64,000 nucleotides of DNA from Clytia hemisphaerica. Taxonomy: Eukaryota; Cnidaria; Hydrozoa; Leptothecata; Clytiidae. The DNA is taken from assembly GCA_902728285.1 (NCBI GenBank), contig CACVBU010000545.1, forward strand, positions 186,001-250,000. Direction: 5' to 3'. Positions 1-11,742 of the stretch are shown here, piece by piece; position 1 is the first letter of the stretch; every line of letters begins with the position of its first letter. The notes below the pieces were generated by a model. That model was given only the letters and a program-made list of their open reading frames with translations, was not told the DNA's origin and did not search any database. Position numbers and translations under genes: made by a program.

Positions 1-699
1 TAGAAACTTGATTCTTGATTAGTAAGTTTTATATGAGAGATCTTTCAATTTCATTAAATTTCAATTAAAAATTTGAATGGATAGAGGTTAATACAATCAA
101 TGGATTTCAGAAGCTTTTTAAGAAAATCGAAAATTGAGGTAACTCTCGGACGGAAATTTTATACATGATACGCATCCCCTATACCAAAATCAATTGTGCG
201 GGATGTGCGCTGCCTAAGGTCTTTCTGAATTGATGGTTGTAAGAATTGCCAGTATGAAAATTAAGTAGCTAATTATTATAATTGTGTAGTATACCATCAT
301 ATTATCGCAAGCCCTTGAAGAAGATTGTACAGGGAAACTCTGAGAATTTCTTTTCAAGTTGTTGATAACTCCGCGAAACATAAGAGCTTGTTTTAAGGGT
401 CTTTCTTCAGTATCTGATTTACCTGGTTTTCAGGAAAACCTTAAATTGTTGAGATTCGAAATGGAAATAGTTTTTAAGATTTTTCATATTTGCACAATCA
501 TTTATTATATTTCTCAGGGACAAATTGCATAATTATAGGGTAATATTTAAGGGAAAAGAAGCTTTTTTTAACTCAAGGAAGCTCGCACCATTATTAATCG
601 GTTTGCACTACATGTGGGTCCAATGTTAAGGTCCAATGTTAAGGTGCAATGTTTACAGGTAGGTTAATTGTTAATTTGTTATAAACATAAACATTTCAG

Positions 700-3600
700 A
701 GCTGGTGTTATTCCTGCCAAGAACGACAAGGGAGAACGTTTATATCTTTTCATTGGTATCATCGATATTCTACAAAGTTATAGGTGAGCTAAACAACAAA
801 ACCAAAGGTGGTGTCAAAAATTTAGTAGTAATACCGCTAACCTTTATACCCTGGACTAAGTTTCTCAATCCCGGCAAAGCAAAATCTTTGATCGGAGTTT
901 TTTGAAAAGTTACTTTCCCTCAAATAATTTTGATGATGTAGTGCCGTGAGACGTTAATTTTTAACATTGCAATGGATTCTTCTCGGGTACCAATTCAAAA
1001 AAAACTCCAATCAAAGATGGCGGAAATAGCTTGGGGAGCTTGCATTACAAAGTTGACTCATTGAAGCTTCCAATTTCTGTCAATCTTCTTTTGTATACTG
1101 GTTGATCATACTGATGCTGCTAACATTCATAAATCTAAGAACGACTGGATTGATACACGTTTTTTATAAGAACAGACTATATAAGAACATAAGGCTTCGA
1201 GGGCCGAAATGTTAAGAACAAGATAAGAACATTTTAAGGCTTTGCCGACTCTAAAACAGCCGGGTTTTTAATAAAATGGGCAAAATTGCTCAAAAAATTG
1301 AACAAGATAAGAATATGTTAAAAAGAACATTTTTAGGCTTAAGACTCAAAAAGTTAAGAACATCCGAAGGCTTCAAAAAATTTGGATGCTCTTATAAAAA
1401 AAACGTGTATATAAATGGTGGATTTTAATCATTTTACATTTGTTTTTGTTGTTTCTTTAGACTAGCCAAGAAAATGGAACATGGTTTCAAATCGATGCTA
1501 ACGGATGGGGTATAGTTTTTTTTCTTTAAATATCTGACACGTGACAAAAATCTCATTACACGTGACCATGGCGTTCTAATCTCAAGGCCTGGCAGACTTG
1601 AATTTAGAACGTTGTACACGTGAACCAGCGATCTACCATTTTTACCACAAACCGCACTAACACGTTAGCTACCTCTTAGACATAAGGATTAGCGGTCGTA
1701 CACACTAAGACTCTAAAGTAATTTCCCATCGGGGTGACAGGGTCCTCGATATGGTGACATACCCAGTTGGGCTCAACAATGAGAGCCAACAATGGTGTAC
1801 AAAATTCGTTAACTAGGCGAAAATAAGAAAATGTAGTGTTTCCAGAATGCGGGTGAAGAAAAAAAGCTCTCGTGCGGCCGGCCGGAAAATTTTTTTTGAT
1901 AACTTAAAATCATTGAAGTAGAACTTTAAAGATATCTTTTACGTACAAACGGTATGAAGTAAGCCCTGTGAGTACTAATGTAACAACTACTAACGAACAA
2001 AACTTTATTTACAAGCGGGGATATCTAACCAAACGACGTTTGATAGCCTGAACGGTCAACTTGATTTTCTTATATATATGAACCCATAGTCTGCGGCCGG
2101 GTCAGAAAAAAATCTTTTTTCACCCGGCCGGTTTCCGGGAACACTATATTTTTTTATTTTCGCCCTACAATAAAAACTTCCTAGATCATGAACATTTTTT
2201 GACGAGTTTTAGCGTACTGTAAAAAACATCGATGTCAAACTTAAAAGTAATTGATTATAAAATGTATAGATTGATTTTTTAACTGGCTCAAAGTACGATG
2301 GTTTTCATTTTTATTGATTTTTTCAGGACACTGTATCTGTACACAAGCCGTCATTCTACGCCAAACGTTTCTTGGATTTCATCAAAGATAACGTTTTCAA
2401 ACGATCTGCAGGTATGTTTTCTATCTATCTTTAGATGGATATCTCTATTTGAAGATTGTTTGTCTTTAATACCCATCGATACTTTTATGCTTTTTGGTTG
2501 TATTATAGATTGTGGTCCAGTACGTTGAGTTAAAAGTCCCGAAGTGGATTGAAGCCCCGTGGATGGGAAATGAAACCACTTCCCATCTGAAAACCATTGC
2601 CCATCTGAAAGGTTTAAGACCGGCGTGGTTTTCACACAAACGCCAGATTGAAAGTAAAATTCATAGCCAGACTTAGAAAAATATACCGTATGAAAATAAA
2701 GAATGTGTTAGATTCAATCGGTCATTCCAAAAGCGGCACAAATCTTATAACTTCATATTTTCTTGTTTGAAAAAGGTTGAAAATTTCTCTCTAGCCCTTT
2801 TGGCTTTAAACTCAATAGTCGTATCCTTGGCTTATGTGCTTCTCCTGTTGTCTTCCATCATCGTGTTCTGGCTTGTTTGCACTTTTTATAACTTTACTAC
2901 AGTAGAAAGAATATATAAGATTTTGAGCCAGCTCAACATCGAGTAAAGACTACATTGTAAACCTTCCTTAGAAATTACTGATCGTTTTTCAAAAGGTAGC
3001 ATCAAAAACCTATTAAATGGCTGGTGATCTTAAATCGACCAGTGTGATGATGAGGTTTAATTTGTTACCACATGGACCGGTTTCTTTAAATAGAAGGTTT
3101 TAGGATTTATAGTTATGTATACCTTCAGAATGTGGTCGTCAATTCACTTAGAGGTAAGAGGAGTGCAGGCTACATCATATCTTCCTTATTATCGAGTCTA
3201 AAGCTCCTATACCAAAAGACTGGATCTGTCTACTTATTGTGTGTAAACTAATAGGAGGGGTGTTGCTATGTAGATCTTAGAAAATCGCTGCAATGGTTAT
3301 TGACACTTCCGGTATCTATGGAATGGATCTTTATTAAAAGGAATGAAGTTCTAAATAATCATGGCAAATCCTTACTATTTTAAAATCAATGTTTGGGTTG
3401 TCAAACATAAGAGTTTCATTGCTATAAGAGGCATTCATCTTGTTGTTTTTATTTAAATGGAGTGAACGAAACTTATTTTCGGTACTTTTTATACATGAAA
3501 TTTCCTTGGTTGGATTCTTTTTCATAGGAGATTCGGTAAGGTTGTTTTTCACTGTGGTCTCCTTGCTATGTAGTTCAGCAGAAGTTTGTATTGTTCTGGA

Positions 3601-6600
3601 TTATCGGATTTTTATGTCTGGGAATGATGAATTTTTTGCTGATTTTCGTGATCGTGATTAAAGACAAAAAAATGCGTGATATCGTGATCAGGCTTACCAC
3701 TTGGGGCCTCTATTATGCTTCATTAGATGAATCGTTTGACATCGAAGTGTTCTGTTTGATGTGTATTTCCATAGAGGGAATTGAAGATGGCTTTTTTAAC
3801 TCAAGGGCATTTACAGTTATTTTGCAATCACTACAAGCGTTGCTTTTCACGAGCTGCCTAAGGCGATTGTTAGTCATAGGATACTATTTCTAGTCAATCC
3901 TTCAATTGTCTTCACAAATAACACAGCCGGCTCTGTGAATTGAACGGAACATTGGTAGGGGGCGTGGCTTCGAACCGCGAACTCTCTCGTTTAAGTCCCT
4001 GGTACCATTCGGCCATCGTTGCTCCTTATAGAGCCATAGTAAGCATAGGGATGTCTGGCTAGGGGTCGACTAAGAAGTGTGTTTCATTGATTTGCAATCC
4101 ATCTGATTAATGTTGTTCTCCACGTAGGTCGAGTTTCACTTTGTGAAATATTGATCATGGTCTTGATAATATCCAACAATGAATAGTGGAAATATAGATC
4201 TCGTTGTTAACATAATTGTCGTTTGTTTTAATCATGGATTTATTATAGAGACTCTGGATAAACATCGAATGAAACGGTGGAGAGCGAAGTATTGTCTTTC
4301 TATTGTTTCAGAAAACAATCGATGTACAGGCTTTGTCCGCAAAGGACAACTGTCATGGCGGCTCAAAGGACTCTGATTTTGAAAAATGATTAATACTCCT
4401 ATTTCTAAAATGTTCTCTAACTTTGTCTATTCGTACTTTTGCTGGCGAAAAGTACGAATAAATAAATGCTAGTATACCAAGCGGATACATTTATGAAATC
4501 TGGTGTGAGAAAAACATCACCAGACAAGTAAAATCAAACAAAATGCTTATAATGACACGAAATTTTCAATTGGGAATATCTTTCTTATATTTCTCCGAGA
4601 AGAGCTAAGTTATTGATATATATTAGACGTGAGCCTCATAGCTCCACTGTGGTATGAAAATCTTTTGGTGGCACGTGGTGGCACGTTGGTTTTTTATAGT
4701 TGAAGTATAAAAATTTCTGGTGTCAATATTAAATGTTTTATACATAGCATGTTTTTGCATCTTTCTCGCAATATAAAACGTCACAACGACATATCATTTG
4801 CAATTTACTAGCTGAGTTTGAATCTCGGAGGAGAACTTTAAAGTCTCATTTGGGAATTGGATAAGTGTATTTTGATGAGAAATGCAATTAAAATGCTACG
4901 AAAAATCATTTAATGGTGGAAGGAGGGTGAACAATAATGTCATTACTACGGACAAGGCTTGTACATGAGAAATTGGCAAAAATCAGCTAGTTGTTTTTCC
5001 AGTGTATATAATAATTCCTTGTTTTAATTGAGATGTATTATTCAGCTCTTATTCGTGAGCTCTTTCATTTATTTGTATTGACCTCCATCAACCTTTTCCC
5101 TCCCAGGTCATTTGTGGGCGTTTACTTAGGTTTTCTCAAGTATTTTAAGAAGTAAATCATCTAGCCTATCTCTATCCCATCATCTGATGTTTTTATCACT
5201 CTGTTGGTCTACCAAGTTTTACGTGTTTTCCTTTCCATTAAAGTGACGTCGGCTCCTTTAGACAGTACTGCCATGAACTCATGTGACGCTTATCATCTTG
5301 GAGATTTTTTGTAAAATATTACAGACTGAACAGGCAGTAAATTACTGTGTTGGAAGTTAATTGTTTTTGTTGACCTCGTGCATTTCTCTCTAGTCTAGCA
5401 GGGGACAAATTGTAGTTTATACAAACTGATGTTACCCCGTAATGATTATCGTATTATCATATAACACCCAAATTACAGTCGGATTACACGGATTATAATA
5501 AACAATCTAGCATTTCTCCTGAGAATTTGTCTTGTTGATGAAATGTCAAACCTCCAATAATCATCACCTGTATAACCACAGATCTGTAAAGCTAGATCCG
5601 CGGCCTTTATCGAAAAATGAAGCAATTTTTGGTAGGATTTCCTACCAAAGAAATCACGTGATAACAAGCAATTTTGGTTTGAGAGATGCGAAATAGCGTT
5701 TTGCCTACTTTTTTGATCTCGCGCACCGAAAACAATTAAAATGCTAGATCCTATCCATCGGCACGAAATTTAAAAAGTCAAATTTTTGCATCACTTTATT
5801 TTGCTGGAGAAAGCCTAAATTTGCCTATCTAGCCCTTCGGGCTTTACAGATCCGTGTGTATAACCTCGTATATCTTTTTACGTTTGTTGTTCTCTGCCTG
5901 TTGGCCATAAACTCGAACGATATCTTGATATCGCGTCCCTCTAAAAAAAGTTCGTATATTTATTTCATCTTTGCAAAAAAAAAAAAATCCTAGATTCATT
6001 GTGAAATATGCAAAAATACGAAATATTTTCAGATATACAAAACTGAGGGATTTAAGAAAGTATAACTATAGGACAAAAAGTTCATCTTTACTTTCGCTTG
6101 TGTGGGCTGAGGTTGCAATACCTATAGTAATTTTTATTGCAAGAAAAAATCCTGGTATATTTTTAGCTTAAACTTTTTTGTATATTCTCCACTCCTCTTT
6201 GACTTTTATAGTTCAACGGCAACCTACCAAACGAAGAGCTAAGACTCAGTCGACCGAAGTTAAAGGTAAGGTTTATCTTTCACTATTTTCAATGGACTTC
6301 TTTTATTCGAACTGAACTGAAACCGTTACAAAATACTTTCTGCGATTCGAATAACTCGCGTATCTATGGTAACACAGTGCTGAGGGACCCCACTAAAAAC
6401 GAAATTCCTCTACAGCTTTCCCACCCCATTATAAATCTTTTGAACGGATCCGAATTTTTTAACGAATTCTGCTCAAAAATTCTTAAACTTCTTCACGTAA
6501 ATGCTTCCTGACGATTTCGAGCTCCATTCATTTTAAAGAAACGTCATGGAAACTTAATTTTCTTTTCTTAAAGTTGAGCGTCAAAATACAAACGAAGAAA

Positions 6601-7433
6601 GTGCGACTCGTAAAGACTCCACACCCACTATGAGTTGTAAGTGTTCTTTTGCCTTTCGGAGTTCGAGGATCTAAGAGAGAAGAGTATAGTTCTCAACTTA
6701 GAGCTTAACAATTTCACTTTTTTCTGATTTTCGTCCCTTTACATAAATGATTGTAAAATTAGAACTACCACCTGCCGGAACTCAGGAACTACTGGAGGTT
6801 TTGTCATGAAATTTTCACCAGTGTTAGATATTGACCGTGATTGTGATGTGTTTTTATGACCCAAAAGAGATAGAATATCATCTGGAACCAAATGAATGAT
6901 TTACGACTTTCTATATTACAGCAAAGACGAAAAAATCTGTCAAAATTGTCGATCCTAAAACAGACGAAAACACCACTCCTACCACGACAGTCTTCAAAAC
7001 AGAAACCATCATTATTCCTGCTACGTCTGTGAATGCTGAAAATACAACGGAAATCGAACTCTCGCCCTTGAATACAGAAAAAGTGGAAGAAACGAGTGCT
7101 TCTGATGACACCACAGAGGTTAGCGTCACAACGGCTACTGTGGAAGCACCGGAAGAAACACCCGTCACTGCCGTTGTCACTCACGAGGGACCTGAAAAGA
7201 CGGAAGTCATAATAGAAGAAACGGAATATAATACCGAAACAGTCCGAGCGGGATCGGGAGACGTCGCCAATTTAAATGATATTACCGTGACTATAGACAC
7301 TAAAACGGAAACCATTGGAAACGAAACAATTATCACAGAAACCATTACGGAAACAATAACAGAAGTGGTTGATAGCTCAAATGCGGGCACGCCCGAAACA
7401 GCATCACCTGATGTCAAAGATAGCCGGTTATGA
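700..7433 (+). CDS. PIP5K1: Type I phosphatidylinositol-4-phosphate 5-kinase, C-terminal exons (5' part outside window)
   Basis: Makes PI(4,5)P2 from PI4P at membranes. Six exons joined by phase: 700-783, 1461-1509, 2327-2411, 6212-6265, 6574-6636 and 6922-7433 (stop TGA). The first three encode the conserved end of the kinase domain: GERLYLFIGIIDILQSYR, then LAKKMEHGFKSMLTDG, then DTVSVHKPSFYAKRF. This order and wording are diagnostic of type I PIP5K (vertebrate form IGIIDILQSYR...KKLEH...DGDTVSVHRPSFYA). The catalytic lysine and DLKGS regions must lie upstream of base 1. The last three exons, all in phase 1, give a non-conserved tail: a basic piece (QPTKRRAKTQ), then about 169 residues very rich in Thr, Glu and Val with repeated TET/ETIT units. 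Family identity is very secure. Assignment of the tail exons rests on matching phase and splice sites. One or more exons could be missing in the 3.8-kb intron 2412-6211. Confidence 0.9.
1154..1409. repeat. Inverted-repeat element, ACACGTTTTTTATAAGAAC family, copy 1
   Basis: Begins TACACGTTTTTTATAAGAAC and ends with the near inverse, TTCTTATAAAAAAAACGTGTA. The interior repeats AAGAACAT and AGGCTT motifs in both orientations. It lies in a PIP5K intron. Two more copies sit in gephyrin introns at 18612-18828 and 22725-22971. There is no coding capacity, so it is a MITE-like foldback. Confidence 0.75.
1814..2167. repeat. MITE-like element, TAGGCGAAAATA family, copy 1
   Basis: Starts TAGGCGAAAATAAGAAAATG and ends in the inverse ATTTTTTTATTTTCGCCCTA. 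Subterminal blocks contain GTAGTGTTTCC, CGGCCGG and poly-A tracts on both arms. A second copy with the same termini and centre (including the CTTACTTCATAC-type block) lies at 61225-61476. No ORF. The terminal TA may be part of the target site. Confidence 0.8.
2531..2790. repeat. Diverged dispersed repeat, related to 31990-32250
   Basis: Shared landmarks in the same order with the stretch at 31990-32250: a GAAGCCCC or AAAGCCCC start, paired TTCCCATC, then TTCATTCCAAAAGCAGCACAAATCTT-like sequence (TCATTCCAAAAGCGGCACAA here), then a CTTG..GAAAAAGGT-like end. It is non-coding and of unknown type. Confidence 0.45.
3955..4025 (-). repeat. tRNA-derived SINE-like head
   Basis: Read on the minus strand this gives GCAACGATGGCCGAATGGTA, resembling a Pol III A box, and GGTTCGAAGCCACGC, resembling a B box. 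The cloverleaf is not complete. The segment beyond the B box (CCAATGTTCCG) recurs after the tRNA-like head at 20350, which suggests one SINE family. Confidence 0.55.
4233..5020. repeat. Dispersed ~790-bp repeat, copy 1
   Basis: Highly similar over its whole length to 58729-59461, in the same orientation. Shared landmarks in order are TGGATTTATTATAGAGAC, AAACATCGAATGAAACGGTG, GCTTTGTCCGCAAAGGACAA, TCGGAGGAGAACT and TTTTTCCAGTGT.TATAATAA. No protein is apparent in any frame and no clear terminal inverted repeats were seen. It lies in a PIP5K intron. Confidence 0.8.
5577..5856. repeat. MITE-like element, CACAGATYTRTAAAGC family, copy 1
   Basis: Left end CACAGATCTGTAAAGCTAGA; right end CTAGCCCTTCGGGCTTTACA followed by GATCCGTG, its inverse. 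A second copy with the same right end and a TAGGATTTCCTA block occurs at 28563-28793, downstream of gephyrin. Confidence 0.75.
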
Positions 7434-10400
7434 AGCTCTTCGTATCTGACTAATGGTTAGTATGTAAGATTTCGTGGGTTTGATATGAAAGAATTGGGAA
7501 GATTTCAGAATCTTGGTGAAGTGAGCGTGAGGTCCGATATTAGCAGCAGAGGCTCTCGGACGGACAGATAATTTCCCCATTATCGGAAATTTGATATAAC
7601 TCTCTCTCCGCGCTAATCGGCAGGAGACTTAACGGGCTACATAAAATCTTCAACATAAAAGGTGCTTGAACAGTTTTATAATGTAGATGTAAAAAATCTG
7701 TTCCTATTTCAATGTCTTCATGTTGAACAATATGCCAATATGTTCTAGGATTCAACTTGAAAGAAAATCCTTCTTGAAATATACCGAAAAATCTGCATTG
7801 ATTTAAAATATTTTTGCCATTCTTTAGTGATTTTCAAGAAAAAGATTTTTAAATTACTGATTTTCGAAAGTCAACTTTTAATTTTAACTTTTTCTTAATG
7901 ACATGCACCTACTTGGACGCGTAATGCAAAACTTTTAATATTATTTTTTGTTTTCTTCTGAATAGAAAAATTGTTATATATTAGTTATTGATATACTCAT
8001 TATTTTTTTGACCTCTTATTATGAATATTTTTTAAATCACTTTCAAATTTAGAGAAAATTGACGGTTCAAGAGATAAAGAAGCCCCGCTTTTAAATTTTT
8101 TCTTTTTTTCAATTAGGTATAATTTGACATTTATTACGAGATAAAGGTGCAATCTTCACTTATCATAACCACTTTTAACAAATCAGTCTCACTTAGGCCT
8201 TTGGCAATTGGAAAGGCGTTAACAAATTCCCTGTCAGATTTAAATATTTTTGTTCAATTTTAAGGAAAATTCTTTCAGCAAAAGGATCATTTTCAAATTT
8301 TGAAATTAATTATCTGTTAGTTACAGTTATAGCAATAATTACTCAGCATGAACAAAAGTTCATAGTTTTTTGGGTAAAAGTTTGCCTTTGTCTCGTAGAA
8401 AGCAGGAATAAAGTATTATTTTAATTATTATTATATTATTTGTCTCCATAAAAACTGGCTTGTACATAGTCACGTCTAACCCAAGTTTTAAAAATCGTGT
8501 TGCGTTTTTTTGTGTCTTTTGATAGAGAATTTTTATTTTTTCAAACAAAGTTTTTTTCTTCGGACGTTTTAACCATTAGCGAGTCAGGTGTTTGCAAATT
8601 TTACAAAATAATAGTTTATTAAATTTGTAATTTTTTTAGGATGCGGAAATTCTTTAAATGCTTTGTTCTTTGTTGTAAATCGAATTTAGCATTAATCCAC
8701 TCGTAACTATCTCTCCAACGTAAAGTTTCACATTAGTATCTGATTCCCTGACTCGTTAGTTTTTCCAGCAATTTTTATTAATTCCATGTTGCTACATGTT
8801 ATAGTCATTTAATAATGCCCAATTATTTTAATTATTGTTATAAGTGCAAGAATTTAATTAATTAGATATTTTCACGATATTTTTGGAGTTTAATTTATTT
8901 GTCTGGGTTTGTTTGCCTTTTTGGCCGATTTTGACATGATACTGAAATTTGAATACAATTTTATAGTAATCGTCCGTTCAAAAACGCTAAAAATTTAGGC
9001 AAAATTTGACAAAACAGTTTTGCTTTAAAAAACCAGCTAAATTTTAAGAAACCTCAGTCTTTAATAATTTTCATAGTTTTCTTTCTAAACCCACCAGTTC
9101 CAAGAGAATCTTCCGAGACAATCCTTGGTCAAATACTATTCAAATACGCGAGCGAAAGAAAATACCTATCTTGTGTGAGTCATTCATTAAGCACAGAAAT
9201 TTCACTGTAGGCAAATATCTCAACAAAAACACATGCCGTGAGAAAATTATCAAGTTTTTAAAAACCTGTGAATTAACTTTGGAGCTTTATCTTATTATGG
9301 TAGACAATACTTTTCACTTTGAAATCATGCATGTTCCTTTCTTTAAAATATTTTTCTACTCTCAAGCTTTTAATTTTCTATGGTATATCTATCGTCACAT
9401 GAAAAGGTTTATGAAAATCATATTAGTTGAGGGTGGTAATGTTTTCCGAAGGTATATTGAGATTCTTCAGTGGCACTTGATGATGGGATCTCTCAACATA
9501 AAAACAGGATCCTCCTATATTGGTGGTTTATGTTTTACCTGTATTTGCTTACCAATGGTTTGAGTATCGAAAATTTCCGATTGTACTTGTGGGGTAGCTT
9601 TCAAACTCAAACCCAGTCCCTTTTAGGCCGCTTTTTATGATTCTGATAGCTAAGCTCGTGAAAGATTTTTCGATTGAATCACGTCTTTCAAAAAGTTGTG
9701 CAAGTGGTTTTGGGAGGTACGAGATTGGAGTAGTTTTAGGTGTTTTAACCTGTAACATTTTTGGGTTAATATTGGTCATTGAAAGGATATATGCGATTTT
9801 GTATGGATAATCATTTAGTAAATGTTTTCAAATTCAGTTGCTCTTGAATCTCAGACTGTTCTTCTGTCTATCTTTATCCATAACTGTTTTTTTTTGGGCA
9901 GCCTGGAAACTTTTTTCTTGATTGTCAAATGGATGAAGATTGAAAATGTAACCGTATGTTATCGATCATGGTAGCCTAAGATTTAGTTTTTTCTAGACCG
10001 ACTAATGATGGCCCCTTTTCTGGTGAAGTATTCAAACAAGCAAAAAATAGTGCTGGCCCTAGTGTGAGATCTAAAATATTACGAGGTTGTAGAGCTGCCG
10101 GAGTTTTATTTAGTCGGGTTTTTTTTTCTTCGGCAGTTCGGGGAAAAACTACTAGAGGCATTTTCGTCACTTTTCCCGGGCCAAAATTTTCAAATTCGTC
10201 ACTTTCACCCAACTAAACTGTTCAAAAGAAATGGTTTCCTTCACTAGCTTGAAAATGGATCTTGTATAATTCGACGTTTAAAGCACTAATTTCGGTAAAT
10301 AAGGGTGTAAAAAAATTAGATTTAAATTTAGGTTGCGGTATAAGATTTTGGGTAAATGTTTTTGGTCGGTGACAAAAAAATCAGGTACAAGTTTTGGTCG

Positions 10401-11742
10401 GGTGATGAAATGTCGGGGAAATATTTCGTCGGGAAAAATTTTTGTCACTCCTTCAAAATGTTCATCACTTTCCCCAGATATTTTTGCCCCGATAAGGTAG
10501 GGTACGAGATACCCATGAAACCGTCCGCCCTCGCCGAGCAAGCGAAACTGGCAAGGGCCAGGTATCATCCAAAGTCAGTTGCAGGCCGTGAATTTTCAAA
10601 ACACGAGAAGTTAAAAACGCTTTACTTTCGACGATTCTCGGTAGATTTGAGTTATACCCAGCTCTACCCTGATTTGTTAGCGCTGAGGATTTCCTGGCAA
10701 GGAAGGAGATTGAACGTTTCCTTTTTATTAAAAAGGCGAATGTCGTTTCTTGAAATAACGAGGATGAAGTTCATTTTGTTTGTTCGTCAGTCATCATCAT
10801 GGATCACTTTTCTCTTCTTCCTCTCGGCCTTAGCAACTCATTATGTAATCTTTTGAAATAGTTTCGTCATGCATATTATTATAAGAGGCTCTGGATGGTT
10901 GAATTCCTTACAACAACTTATTTACGCACAATGTAGTGCTTTTTTGTTTACTAATTGGCTTTCTGTTCTTTTTACTGAATCGGCATTAAACTATGATGGT
11001 AGCATGGCGACGTAACGGGACGGAAGCAAAGTTAACAGCGATTTTCTGTTTATAACTTTTATATACGACGCTAAAGTTTTTGTACAGAGGGTTTTTTCTC
11101 CGTTCCTCTTGTTCGCTCCTTTCTCTCTCGTCGTTTTCTTTTCTGATGGTGTACTAATTCTTTGTAATTTCCGCTTATTTCGCATTGTAAGTTATGTAAA
11201 GAATGTCAAGCATATCAAGCTTAACCAACACTAATCATTAAAGTCCAAAATGTGAGAGAGAAAAGAGTTTTTTTATTACGCGCGCGGGCGCAATCTTTTA
11301 TTAAGTGTATCATGTCAATCATCGCATCAAAAAGCTTGTAGTTGGGCTTTTTTTTATTCAGTGAGAATCTTGGTTAAACTAATCATCATCGTCAGGATAT
11401 TTTCCATAGAGAATGATGGTTATTTTTGACGAAAGAACAACACAAAAGTTAGTTGTTAGTTGTTCCAACACGGAGAAGAAAATATTTCCGATTCCGATCC
11501 GCCCACAACCTACCGCCCGCCCGCCTCAAGCATTCTCGTCAAAGTTATTATCCGGACGCGTTAGTGACGACATAAAATTGATCGAAAATACAAAATTCGA
11601 TTTAGATTCAAAACATAAACAAAAAGATGTCGAGCAAGTAAAAGCACGTGTTGATTTTTTAGCACAGATAGATATCATTTTACACCACAAAAGTTCATAT
11701 TGTGACCTAAGTATTTAACAGTTAGAAGGAAATAGGAACAAC
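7434..11742. other. Intergenic region between PIP5K and gephyrin
   Basis: AT-rich and without a convincing gene. A canonical AATAAA at 8407-8412 could serve PIP5K. The stretch 9990-10560 contains many GTCGGG/GTCACTTT units in both orientations and resembles a degenerate foldback element, distantly echoed at 25285-25500. A CG-rich run (CGCGCGCGGGCG) at about 11279 lies upstream of gephyrin. ORFs here have no recognisable domain. Confidence 0.5.

Noticed and set aside
6804..7417. Overlapping minus-strand ORFs opposite the PIP5K tail
   Set aside because: They are shadows of the Thr/Glu-rich plus-strand exon, which has matching phase and splice sites.
9171..9563. 130-codon ORF in intergenic DNA
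   Set aside because: AT-rich, Phe/Ile/Lys-biased composition, no domain, no splice support. Length is within chance for this base composition.
10356..10856. 166-codon ORF upstream of gephyrin
   Set aside because: No recognisable domain. It runs through GTCGGG repeat sequence and into anonymous DNA, with no splice or phase support.
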